From: Rhodeus uyekii
Taxonomy: Eukaryota; Chordata; Actinopteri; Cypriniformes; Acheilognathidae
Assembly: GCA_037043235.1 (NCBI GenBank)
Contig: JAWRVZ010000134.1
Coordinates: 1,004,501 to 1,068,500, forward strand
Length of the DNA: 64,000 nt
Reading direction: 5' to 3'
Part shown: piece after piece, positions 1 through 10,500 of the stretch
Layout: every line of letters starts with the position of its first letter
Position numbering within the stretch: the first letter of the stretch is position 1
Program-made: the position numbers and the translations under genes
The notes under the pieces: model-generated
The model's input: only the letters and a program-made list of their open reading frames with translations
Database searches by the model: none
Told to the model about the DNA's origin: nothing

Positions 1-366
1 GTTCTTACTAGAACCAGGAAGTATGAGCATATTAGCCCAGTTCTGTCAAACCTGCACTGGCTTCCTATTAAACACCGAATACATTTTAAAATCTTGCTAA
101 TTACTTACAAAGCATTAAATGGTTTAGCTCCACAGTACTTGAGCGATCTCTTAACACATTATAGTCCTTCACGTCTATTGCGATCCCAAAATACTGACCA
201 GCTTATAATACCTAGAATATCAAAGTCAACTGCTGGCGGGCGATCCTTTTCCTATTTAGCTCCTAAACTCTGGAACAGTCTTCCTATTACAGTTCGGGAA
301 GCAGACAGACTCTGTCAGTTTAAATGTAGACTAAAAACACATCTCTTCAACCTGGCATACACATAA
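1..366 (+). pseudogene. LINE reverse transcriptase, C-terminal 121 residues
   Basis: Frame 1 is open from the first base to a TAA at 364-366 and encodes the C-terminal end of the L2-type ORF2 protein (HWLPIKHRIHFKILLITYKA, then LAPKLWNSLP, ending FNLAYT). This region follows the RT fingers/palm/thumb and has no catalytic residue. The copy at 38681-40243 is nearly identical but ends in another frame after a one-base deletion, so this copy shows the likely normal C-terminus. It is a fragment of a mobile element, not a host gene. Confidence 0.8.
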
Positions 367-1032
367 CACATTATACATACATTTTTAATCCAAATCATGT
401 AAAATGATTGTTAGGCTGCATAATTTAGTTAAGCCGGAACCGGGAACATTCCCATAACACCTGATGTACTCGATACATCAGAAGAAGAATGGCATCTACG
501 CTGATATTGGTCTCTGTTTATTCCGAGGTTACCGTGGGCAGCTGGATCCGGGCCATATCCAGATCAGATGAACGACCTGGACACGAGCACAGCACTGCCC
601 TGGGGTGTCTGCGGAGACCGTGACTCTACTGGACCCTCCCCTGCGACGATCATGAACCCATCTCTAACCGGACCAAATTGGACTTCATATTGGACTTGAA
701 TTGTTGTATAATAATCATGCACGGTTTGGCTGTTGGCCAGAGGAGAACTGGTCCCCCAACTGAGCCTGGTTTCTCCCAAGGTTTTTTCTCCATTCTATTC
801 TTCATTCATTACGTCACCTGCCGGAGTTTTGGTTCCTTGCCGCTGTCGCCTATGGCTTGCTCAGTTGGGGAAACTTAACACTAAAAATTAATCAATTGTA
901 TTGATTCACCTGCTCTTTTGGGGCTACTGTTCAGCCAAACAAACTTTGTTTATATTGTTTTTCCTGTAAAGCTGCTTTGAATCAATCTACATTGTAAAAA
1001 GCGCTATATAAATAAAGGTGACTTGACTTGAC
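1..1032 (+). mobile_element. L2-clade LINE, 3' end (cut by window edge)
   Basis: This is the 3' end of a non-LTR retrotransposon. It begins inside the C-terminal part of the reverse-transcriptase ORF, runs through about 650 bp of 3' UTR and ends in a short repeated tail (GCGCTATATAAATAAAGG followed by ACTTG units). The same ORF end and UTR recur at 15590, 17448, 38047, 40565 and 55986, which defines the family within this window. The L2-clade placement rests on the YADD-type RT of the longer copy at 38681-40243 and on the short-unit tail. The left end is the window edge, so 5' truncation cannot be judged. Confidence 0.9.
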
Positions 1033-3852
1033 TATATTTAAACAATATACATAATAATTTTATCAGCAGTCTATAGCTTCATCAATTGCACTGGAGCTTC
1101 ATCAATAGTGCATGCACGAGCTTGGGGTATTCCAGAAAACAAGGCTAACTTACTGTCAAACATACATACAACTTACTCGAGTTATGTTGGTTCCAAAAAT
1201 GCATCCAGGAGTATGTTCACAGTTAACACACGAGACAGTCTCAACAGAGCCAAGAATCAACAAGTCACCATGAAAACATTAGCTAAGAGAAAGTGTTCTA
1301 TACTACATTTTTCATCTTTTCATTAATGCTGATTTACATACTTGGAGAATATTGCCACCTATATCTACCTATCTATCTCCGTCACGCAATCTGTCACGTC
1401 CACTGGGTGCTCATCAATAGGGTACACAAGACCTAGCCTAACTAAAACCTGAACTATATACAAGAGAGAGAGAGAGAGAGAGTCCTTATATAGAACTTAA
1501 GTACATTTTTATAACCTGACCTAAGGTGTTCAACAAATGATAAGGGATATAAAGTTGGCGCAAAATATGCTTCACACCAGGAACAGAGATGGGTTTTCTG
1601 GAGAGTCAAGGACTTGCTTTTTTTGCCCTCGATCTAATGCTCACTCAAGGCTGTGTACCCCAGATTAAACTAGACTAGAAAGAGGAACAGAGCAAGGAGG
1701 TTACTACTTGTAATCATAGGGAGCTTCCTACTTAAAGAAACCACGTGCATGGCGAGGATACTCCATTAAATGCCTGTTAAAGGACTTCATATTAAGTAGA
1801 AGTGAGGAAGTATGCCTCGTGAGCCACAGAATACATTGTAAAGATTCATTATCACTTGATTAATAGAAGATAGTCTCAGCTTCACAATCTGCCTGCTTCA
1901 ACTAAAAAAAACATCACAGTGGCTCAGAGATCTTCACAGGGTATGAGGGAGCTGCCTACTTAATGAACCTAAGACACAGGAGGCAGCTCAATCCAAAATG
2001 CATTTCCAAGGTTTGTGAATGGACCACAAACTTAAAGACCCAAACTGAATGAGGCAGCCACAACTTCCAGACCTAAGGGCCCTGCGATGATTTGCAATGC
2101 TCTGATGAAGGAGCCACCTACTTCGGGAGCCCAATCAAACCAAATTCGAGACAAATAACAGAAGGGAAAACTGCCTGCATGAAGACACCCACCTGTAGGG
2201 AGCCTCAATTGCATCAACAAATAAGGTCCTTCAACTGAAACATCAGAACAACAGGGCATGTGGTGTTAAACATCAACTCTACCATAATATCATAGGTTCA
2301 GTTTCAGGAGCCATGTGTTAGGTGTGAGAAACCTTCATTGTCTCTCCATGACCACCCGCCATTGAGCAAACGATAGCGGCAGCTGTTTGGTTGGTGACCC
2401 GGAGAGCAAGCTCTGTGGTACAGGATATTTTTTAATGAATTTGAGGAGTGCTGGTTTTTCTTGATCTTGACTCTGTCTTATACTGCTGTGGTCTTGGTCT
2501 TGCCTTGTTCTCAACCCCCTAAGTCTTGATCTTACGTCTCAACACATGCTAGTCTTGGTCTCGACTTGATCTCAGTTTAGTTGACTATAGCAACACTAGC
2601 GCAAAGATCATGAAATTGAATTACTTTGAAGTTACTGTACTGTACACTGAATACTCAGGTGATACTCCCAGCATTACAAGAAAAGTGATTGTATCTCTGT
2701 CTGACTTAGACTTGTGTGGTAGATTTAGTTGTTGACAGGCAGTCTTCCTTTTTGATTTTGAGTAAAGTTGTTCTGTCACAGCTCATAGCCAGATGGATTC
2801 AAAAGCCCAAATGTTGTGGACAAAGGGAATCATGGGGAGGGACCTAATGTCTGCACTGCACTGTGAGGAAAACAGTCAGGTCCTGGCTCCTAATACCCTT
2901 CCTGTGCCCTTCAATGTCTTTTAGTGCACTGTAGCCAACTGAGTTTGAATGTTAAAAACTTCATTCACCGCGTACAGTGGGATTGAACATCACACTTGTG
3001 CGGCAAAAACTTGGCTGTCTCCCACTCTCCATTCATAGTGTGGTGTCAAAGGAATTAAATCACTTGCAAGCAGCTGGGGAGACAGAAAGGATTGATGCCT
3101 AGCATGGGTATCACCAATTGTTTCGGACATTATGATGTGCATAGACCTCAGAGATTCAAATAAAGCATTGATTGTGGCTTTCCATTAGTACATATGGATG
3201 AACTACTCTGTACTATAAAAGGTTCTAAGTTTTTTTTCTAGCATTGACTTAACGAATGCTTACTAGCATGTGGCACTGCATGAGGACAGTTGCGACCTCA
3301 TGGTCTTTATTACTCACAATGGACTGGTCCATTTTTGTTGTGTTCTTTACATATTGGCTTCAGCGCTTGCAGCATTTCAGAAGATGATGACCATCATCCT
3401 GACTAGCTTGTCAGGGGTTGTAAATTACCTGCACGATATCCGTGGATGTAAGATGTCTATGCATGACAAAACACTCTCCTACAATTCCTACAATGACTAG
3501 AAGCTGCTGACTCACAGCTCAATAAAAGTGTTGCTTCTGCCGAAACAGCCTGCTGTTCTTAGGTCATACTGTTTTAGCAGAGGTTCTCTGACTGGATTTC
3601 TGACTGGCAACCAAAGCTCATCAGTTGATCATTAACTATTATGATCATAAAGTCAAATTAAAATTAAATTAGAATAGAAGGGTGCCTGTAATCCATTAAA
3701 AATGAAACATCCCCCCCAGCATAAACAACAGAACAACAGGAGCATAAACAAAAGAACATGAGGATTCACACATTGTCACATTACACACATGCAGAACTTC
3801 TGTGAACTGAACAGAAATTAAGTAAATAAAAGGAATAAAATGAATAGGAATT
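1033..3852. other. No gene recognised; probable gpr149 intron 3 or downstream DNA
   Basis: The stretch holds only short ORFs without recognisable families. It lies 3' of gpr149 exon 3 on the minus strand, so it may be part of the last intron. I searched by eye on the minus strand for the conserved last coding exon of GPR149 and did not see it. A GA microsatellite at 1463-1482 is the only clear repeat. Confidence 0.5.
1463..1482. repeat. (AG)10 microsatellite
   Basis: A run of ten AG dinucleotides can be read directly. Confidence 0.95.
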
Positions 3853-5740
3853 CAGTAATACCTTGAGATGAGTGTCCTGACATTAGAGAATTCCGAGATT
3901 TGAGGAAGCCTTTGGGCAGATTGTTTGCTTTGAGATACGAACACGTGTACTGACACCGACGCACGTTCACTTGTCGTGTTCGCTGACTTTTGTATGCGTC
4001 GCCCGTGAGTAGGTGATTTTCTCTCTATTTTGTGCATTATTGTTCATAATAACGATGAGTTCTAAGAAAGTGAGTGGTAAGGATAGTAGTGAGAAGAAAC
4101 GCATGATGACCATGGAAGTGAAGCATGAAATTGTGGATAAATATGAGCATGGTGCCCACGTGAGTGATCTAGCACGCATGTATGATCACAGTACATCCAC
4201 AATATGTACCATCCTAAAGCAGAAGAATGCTATCAAGAACATAAATCCTTCCAAGGGCATGCCGATTATATCAAAGTTACGTTCGAATATAAGTGATGAG
4301 ATGGAGATAAAGTAGAAGCAGATGTCACAAGATACCATTACCGAGATGATCATCTGTGAGAAGGCCAGCTTAATCTATGACTAAGAAACAAAAGGAAGCA
4401 ACTGAGGAGGGGGAGACATCAACGCCAGGGGAGCCATTCAAAGCAAGTCGAGGATGGTTCATGTTCACGGAGGACATTCATCACGGCTGAGGAAAATAAG
4501 CTGCCGGGCCATAAACACATGAAAGATCGACTGACTCTAACCTTATGTGCGAATGCCAGCGATGACTGCAAAGTGAAACCCCTCTTGGTTTACCACTCTG
4601 AAACTCCATCTGCTTTCAAGAAGCACAAACTCTATAAAGACAAACTTCAAGTGATGTGGTGAGTCAATCCAAGGCCGTGGGATACCTGCCATTATTTCAC
4701 TGAATGGGTGAATCTGACATTTGGTCCGGCAGTGACAGAATATTTGCTAGCGGAAAAACTTGCCGTTAAAATGTCTCCTCATCCTCGACAATGCCCCCAG
4801 CCACCCCCCAAGTCTTGAAGGACATAATGGAGGATTTTGTTTTTATTAAGGTCCTCTGTCTCCCCCCAACACCACTCCACTCCTCCAGCTCATGGATCAA
4901 CAGGTCATCTCAAATTTTAAGAAGCTCTACACAAAGAATTTGTTTTGCTCTCCACAAAAGCTCTACACAAAATGCTTTGATGTTACAGATAATACCAACC
5001 TAACGCTACCAACTTAAAGTTTTGTAAGGACCACTTCAACATAGTTAATTACCAAAAAATTATTGATGAGGCATGGCAGGGTGTAACGTGAAGAACCTTA
5101 AATTCAGCATGGAAAAAATTGTGGCCTGATTCCGTAGATGAAAGTAATTTTGAAAGGTTCGAGCCCGAGTCTGATCCAGCTGTGTTGGAAGAAATTGTCT
5201 CTCTAGGAAAGACCATGGGGCTTTAGGTGGAAGAAGCAGATGTCAATGGACTTGTCAAAGAGCATCAGGAGGAACTGTCAACTGAGGAGTTAATCGAGCT
5301 ATAGACGATGGAACATACACAGGTGTTGCAAGAGCTCAGAAATAGCGAGGAGGAGGATGAACCGGAGGAAAATATTTCTGCAAGTGAAATTAAGGGAGTG
5401 AAGGCTATTTGGCAGAAGGTTTCTGACTTCATTGAAAAGATACACCCTGATAAATTGTCTACTGGTCATGCTTCAGTGCTTTTTGATGACACGTGCCTTA
5501 CTCATTTCCGTAACATTTTGAAAGGGAGACAGAAAAAAATCTTGCTCGACCGGTATTTTGTGTCTGCACCAAGTGAAAGTGAGGGCAGTTAGGTGAAAAA
5601 AGGTAAGAAAAGTAAAGAATACAAATAAATAAAAGCAAAATAATAAAAAAAATAAATAGAAAAAAGTAAACATAAATAAATACGTAAGCTAAGCTAAGTT
5701 CAGTTATGTTAATTTAAGTTTACGTAAATTACGTAGTGTT
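3853..5740 (+). mobile_element. Tigger-like (pogo/Tc1-mariner superfamily) DNA transposon, decayed
   Basis: The left end begins CAGTAATACCTTGAGAT, and the same terminus occurs again at 63818. Inside is a degraded pogo/Tigger-type transposase reading left to right: an N-terminal helix-turn-helix, then DDE-region remnants, then an acidic C-terminal part. The matching right terminal inverted repeat is not visible, so the 3' boundary (set in the AT-rich stretch before 5750) is approximate and that end is probably deleted. Confidence 0.75.
4055..5592 (+). pseudogene. Tigger/pogo-type transposase, broken
   Basis: The first ATG in context (4055) opens a reading frame with a CENP-B/pogo-like N-terminal HTH (KHEIVDKYEHG, then VSDLARMYDHSTSTICTILK). 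It stops at 4315. Later frames still show a typical DDE-region block near 4788-4960 (DN in front of APPATPQ, then VLCLPP, then a Gln-rich stretch) and a C-terminal acidic segment at 5308-5592 (ELRNSEEEDEPEEN). Several stops and frameshifts separate these blocks, so no functional transposase can be made. Family knowledge: such enzymes cut and paste at TA sites; domesticated relatives include JRK and TIGD genes, but the lesions here argue against domestication. Confidence 0.75.
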
Positions 5741-5749
5741 TGTGTAAGG

Positions 5750-5808
5750 CAGTGGTCCCCAACCCCCGGTCCGATTCCGCGGAGCGATTTCGTGGACCGG
5801 TCCGTCGA
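5750..5808. mobile_element. hAT-like terminal fragment
   Basis: CAGTGGTCCCCAACCCCCGG followed by GGACCGGTCC resembles the GC-rich termini of widespread non-autonomous hAT elements. Only one end is visible. Confidence 0.45.
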
Positions 5809-6703
5809 TGAAATGGCCCATTCCTCTCTCTATTATCTGGCAGCTAATGGTGCTGTAGAGATGGTTCAAGCGTGTGCTCAAACTCACTGTCCAAATGCCC
5901 ATCCAGCAAAATCAGCTTGCAGGTGTACTGTGCCACTCCACATACTTGGGGTAGTGATGGAAAGTGATGAAATGCTTCCCGTCTCACTGCATTTCCAACA
6001 ACCCTGGCTGAAAACAAGACTCACTACACACATACTCATACCACTAGACTAAAACTTGATGTTTGGTAGCCTAACTGGTTGAAGGACTATGCTACTTAAA
6101 TCTGATATGAACCATTACAATTGAACCATAAGCAATACTGAAACCGTGAGATGGTAAGACAACTCCTGAACAAGCCAGCAAAGCAATTCTCAGCAGTCAA
6201 TCATGTCAATGTTTCTGACTAAGAGCATCTGCCTGTCTCTATCATGTGCATTGTGTTTCTGAGACAATACAGTTAATGTGGAAATACACAGAACTGGTTT
6301 GTCTGTTGTAATAGAAATAATCTACATAATGATTTGACCAGTTGGAGGGATTTGTTAGTCATTAACACTATTGTTATGTCAATTGAATGCCTTTTTGCAT
6401 GGTTCTATTATGATTGCATAAATCTCTGTTTTGGAAGGCATGGGGCCATTTGTTTTCTGTTATTAATTCAGCCGCTCCATTAACACTCAATATTATTAAT
6501 CCTTCACTTCCAGCACTGTACATCTCATGCAGAGCAGTATGTATCTTAGCTTTGTGATTTTCCCTTGCAAACATTAAATAAATTATAGATATAGCCAATA
6601 AAGCTGACTATAAATTATTCAAATATTAAAATAATTAATTTTAAGTTGCAGTGGTCATTAATATCTAGTTTAATGTTCTCAGCATAATTCAGGACAGTCA
6701 GAA
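5809..6703. other. No gene or clear repeat recognised
   Basis: This is AT-rich sequence with only short unsupported ORFs. It may be gpr149 intron 3. Confidence 0.5.
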
Positions 6704-6950
6704 TGTCAGGGTTCTGTCACATTCAGTCTAGTCATTTCTTTGTTGCAGAGCTCTCAGCTTGCTCAAGCCATGCGCTTTTCTGTCCACGTGAGTTCATGTC
6801 TTGTCACTGTTACCCCCTCTCTCCTTGTTTCCTTGTCATTAGTTTGATTTGTCCCAGCTGTCCCGTTCAATTATCCTCCCCCTACTTAATCCCTCCTTGT
6901 TTGCTATCTTGTGCTGTTTTGTCGTCGCTTTTTTTAGTGGTGAATTTTAC
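6704..6950 (+). mobile_element. LTR fragment, Ty3/gypsy-like
   Basis: The segment starts TGTCAGGGTTCTGTCACTT-like, much as the reverse complement of the solo LTR at 17221-17872 does, and continues as pyrimidine-rich LTR-type sequence. No 3' terminus ending in ACA and no target duplication were seen, so it is a truncated LTR. The right boundary is approximate. Confidence 0.45.
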
Positions 6951-7103
6951 AGAATTTAAATTTACATTACAGAATTTTTTTTTTTTTTTTTTACAGCTAA
7001 TATAACTGAAAATGGCTGCCACCAGAAGCCTTTTATATGAAAGTTTGTATAGAAAAAAAAACATCTGCACCCCTTACATTTACTAAATTAAGTGTCATCT
7101 TAC

Positions 7104-7543
7104 CTGTCTTGGTGTTCTTTCTGATTTACTCCTGCACCACTCCCAGTCAGTCAACTCGATTTTACGACACTCCTCATGGGAAAGCCTCCTCTCTGGAACG
7201 TCAAATACAGACAAGTTGTCGAGGTGAAGATCCTCATGATCGCATGTTGAAATCTGAGGTGAGAGATTGCATGGCCTGTCCTCTTCTATAGAGCTCTGAG
7301 GCTGGCTGTCCTCTCTCTCTTCAAGCAGTAGCTCGCCGTGGAGGGAGCTGTCCTCTGCTGCCGTGGTGCTGAACTTACCAATGTGACCACTGTCCAGTAC
7401 TGTGGCTCTGCTTTCAGAGAAATCGCAGCTTAGTAAACTGTTAAAAGAGGGTTTCTCGATAGATGGCGACTTGGTGTGGGAGATCTTGTAAATGCCATAG
7501 CCTTGCTGGAAGGAGAGGTTGAATTCAAATCTCCTTTTCTTTT
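7104..7543 (-). CDS. gpr149: gpr149 exon 3 (cytoplasmic tail)
   Basis: The acceptor ATTGCAG precedes 7543 and the donor CAG|GTAAGA ends the exon at 7104; the length of 440 nt gives two bases plus 146 codons. Two blocks match the human tail: FEFNLSFQQGYGIYKI at the start and VPERRLSHEECRK plus DWEWCRSKSERTPRQ at the end. The stretch between is serine- and acid-rich and poorly conserved. The exon ends in phase 0, so another coding exon is expected. Confidence 0.9.
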
Positions 7544-10500
7544 CTGCAATATGCACATGATAAAAGATAAAAGCAATGTGGAAATGTAATTTAGCTCCAT
7601 TTTAATCAGGCAAAATATATATTCAAACAAACAAATAAATAAATACAAATAATATCATATATACAGTGGTGTGAAAAAGAGTTTGCCCCTTCCTGATTTC
7701 TTATTTTTTTCACTTAAAAGTGTCAGATTATCAAACAAATTTAAATGTTAGTCAAAGATGACAAGCAAACATAAAATGCAGTTCTTGAAGGTTGTTATTA
7801 TTAAGAGAAAACAAAATCCAAACGTAATGTGTGCTTTTAATGTGTGCCTAATTAGTGCTTGCCCCCTAAACCTATAACTGGTTTTGGGCCACCCTTAGCA
7901 GTAACAACTGCAATCAAGCGTGTGGGATAACTTGCAATGAGTCATTGTGGAGGAAATTTGGCCCACTCATCTCTGCAGAAATGTTGCAATTCAGCCACAT
8001 TAGAAGTTTTTCAAGCATGAACTGACTTTTTAAGGTCATGCCACAACATCTCAATAGGATTCAGGTTGGGACTTTGACTAAAATCAGCTGGCTTGTGTTC
8101 TAACTGACATTTTCAACATCTCGTTGAGCCAAGAAAAAGTTCCATCCTGTTTTAAAGACTGCAACCATCATTCCTGTGCCAAATCACCTCACTCAACGAC
8201 TACCCACCAGTTGCACTAACTCCTATCACAATGAAGTGCTTTGAAAGACTAGTTAAGGACCACATCATCTCCAAACTTGAGATCACAGGTTCTCACTCCA
8301 AAGTCTCCCTTTTGTTTTTCTTAAGTCATTGGTTCAAGTTCGCTTCAGCTTGAGGGTCACGAACAGATGGCCAAACATTCTCCTTCGAAATCGTTTGGTA
8401 GACAGCCGAATGGCAGAATTTGCCACAGCAAGTCTTCCAGGTCCTGAAGCATCAAAACAGCCCCAGACCATCACACTACCACCACCACCATATTTTACTG
8501 TTGGTAAATATTTTACTTCCAAAAAGATCAACTTTTGTCTCATCAGTCTACATAATATTTTCCAAAAAGAGGGAAAGGGGGGTCATCAAGATGTTTTCTG
8601 GCAAAAATGGTCTGGTCTTCAACGAACACAAAAGAGACCACGTCACTCCATTCTTCATCTCTCTGCACTGACTTCAACTTGCAGCTTGCATCAAATTCAA
8701 AGCACTGACACTTGCTTACAGAACTAACACAGGCTCAGCACCAGCATACTTGCTACTATAAATCTACAAACCTAACAGAAACCTTCAATCGATCAATGAG
8801 CGACGACTCGTGGTACCTTCACAGAGGGGCAAAAAAAAAATCACTCAAGAAAATTTTCATTCACCGTTTCTTGCTGGTGGAACAATCTCCCTGCCCTCAA
8901 TTTAATCCAGAATCCTTGTCAATATTCAAAGGATTGCTGAAAACTCATCTTTTCCGTGAGCATCTAACATGACACACACGCACATACCACCTCAACCACA
9001 TTTAGAATATTTTTAGTCTATTCTCCAGGCTTGTACTACTTGTATGGGTAATGTTTGAAACTTAGTATTATAAGCACTCTTGTGTGCTTTTGCATATTCA
9101 GGATGAATCTGTATTCCTCAAATTTTAAGTCGACTTGGATAAAAGTGTCTGCTAAATTAATAAATTTAAATGTAAATGTAACTCTGCCATGCTGGCCAGT
9201 CTCTTTCTTATGGTGGAGTCATGAACACAAGTGAGGACTGCAGTTCTTTGGATGTCGTTGATGATTCTTTTGTGACCTCTTGGATGAGTCGTTGGGGTAC
9301 TTTTGGGGTAATTTTGATAGGCCGGCCATTGTGCATTGTTCTCGCCATTTGTAGAGAATGGCTCTCACAGTGGTTCACTGTAGTCCCAAAGTTTTATAAA
9401 TGGCTTTACATTCCTTCTCATTTGTTCCTGAATTTCATTAGATCTCTTGATCTTTTGGTCGACTTCACTTTGTCAGGAAGGTCCTATTTAAGTGATATCT
9501 TGATTGAGAACAGGTGTGACATTAATCAGGCCTGGTGTGTATAATAACAACCTTCATTTTTTAAAAACTGTATTTTGTGTTTACTTGTGTTATCCTTAAG
9601 AGTTTTAAGAGTGACAAACATTAAAAAAAAAATCAGGAAGGGGGCACTCTTTTTCACACCACTGTATACACCATTCTTACAATCTAAGGCATTTTTACAT
9701 GGCTTGTTTAAAATAAACCACCAGGTTCTTTATATGAAACAATAAATATAATCCATAAAAATATTGTCAGCATGATGGGGTATTTTATCAGTTTACCAAC
9801 CAGTGGAAAGCTCAGAACTTAAGCCTTGATGACAGTTGATGAAGCAGCCACACGGCAGATGGATCCAGCTTTCCGAAAGCACGAATACAGGGGTGACCGC
9901 AGCAGAGAGCAAGGTCAGGAAAAAACAGAGAGTCTCCAAGGACGAGCTATGCATGTGAACAGCATAACTCACCAGGATCTGGGTCTGCAAGGGTAATGTA
10001 TGTCAGTGAAAAACAAAGGTGAATAATCAGCAATGTTCCAGAATGTTTGAAAAACAAAAACAAATAATAATCAAGAGAGAAAAAAAAATATTTAAAGCAA
10101 CAGATTGAAAATATATCAATGAATCATTTTAAGCTGTTGAAAGGTTTTTCTTGCACACTGTAAATATGAAAAGATATCTGAGGGACTTTATGTGGTTTCT
10201 CAGATGTCCAAACTAACATAAGCTTTATGACAGTCTCAGGGCACTCATAAGGCCAGTTTTCTGAGGAACTTGCATGATGAAACCCATAAGTTCCTGCTAG
10301 AACTATAAAGCCGTTTGTCAATGGCTCTTCTAGTAACTCCGTTTTATGCATTTAAAACATTTCCTGATGACTCGATTATATGAGATTCTCCAGAGGGTTC
10401 AATCAGTGTAGCAGTCTGAAGAAGAAATCCAACTATAATTTTTTTTATGTCTAATACCCGATTTGAAGAACATTTTTGGTAAAATAATTGTATTAGTTTT

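Larger units (their letters stand above)
7664..9664 (-). mobile_element. Tc1-like transposon in gpr149 intron 2, interrupted by LINE pieces
   Basis: Both ends carry the same inverted terminus starting CAGTGGTGTGAAAAAGAG, and both are flanked by TA, the Tc1/mariner target. The transposase would read on the minus strand. Segments 8095-8310 and 8610-9180 are not Tc1 sequence but plus-strand LINE fragments. A second copy of the same family is at 34007-36708. Confidence 0.85.

Noticed and set aside
3270..3500. 76-codon plus-strand ORF
   Set aside because: No recognisable motifs, no flanking splice or promoter signals; expected by chance.
7095..7103. Extending gpr149 exon 3 beyond the donor (VR then stop)
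   Set aside because: The sequence after 7104 is a consensus donor (GTAAGA) and conservation with human continues into another exon, so the read-through codons are intron.
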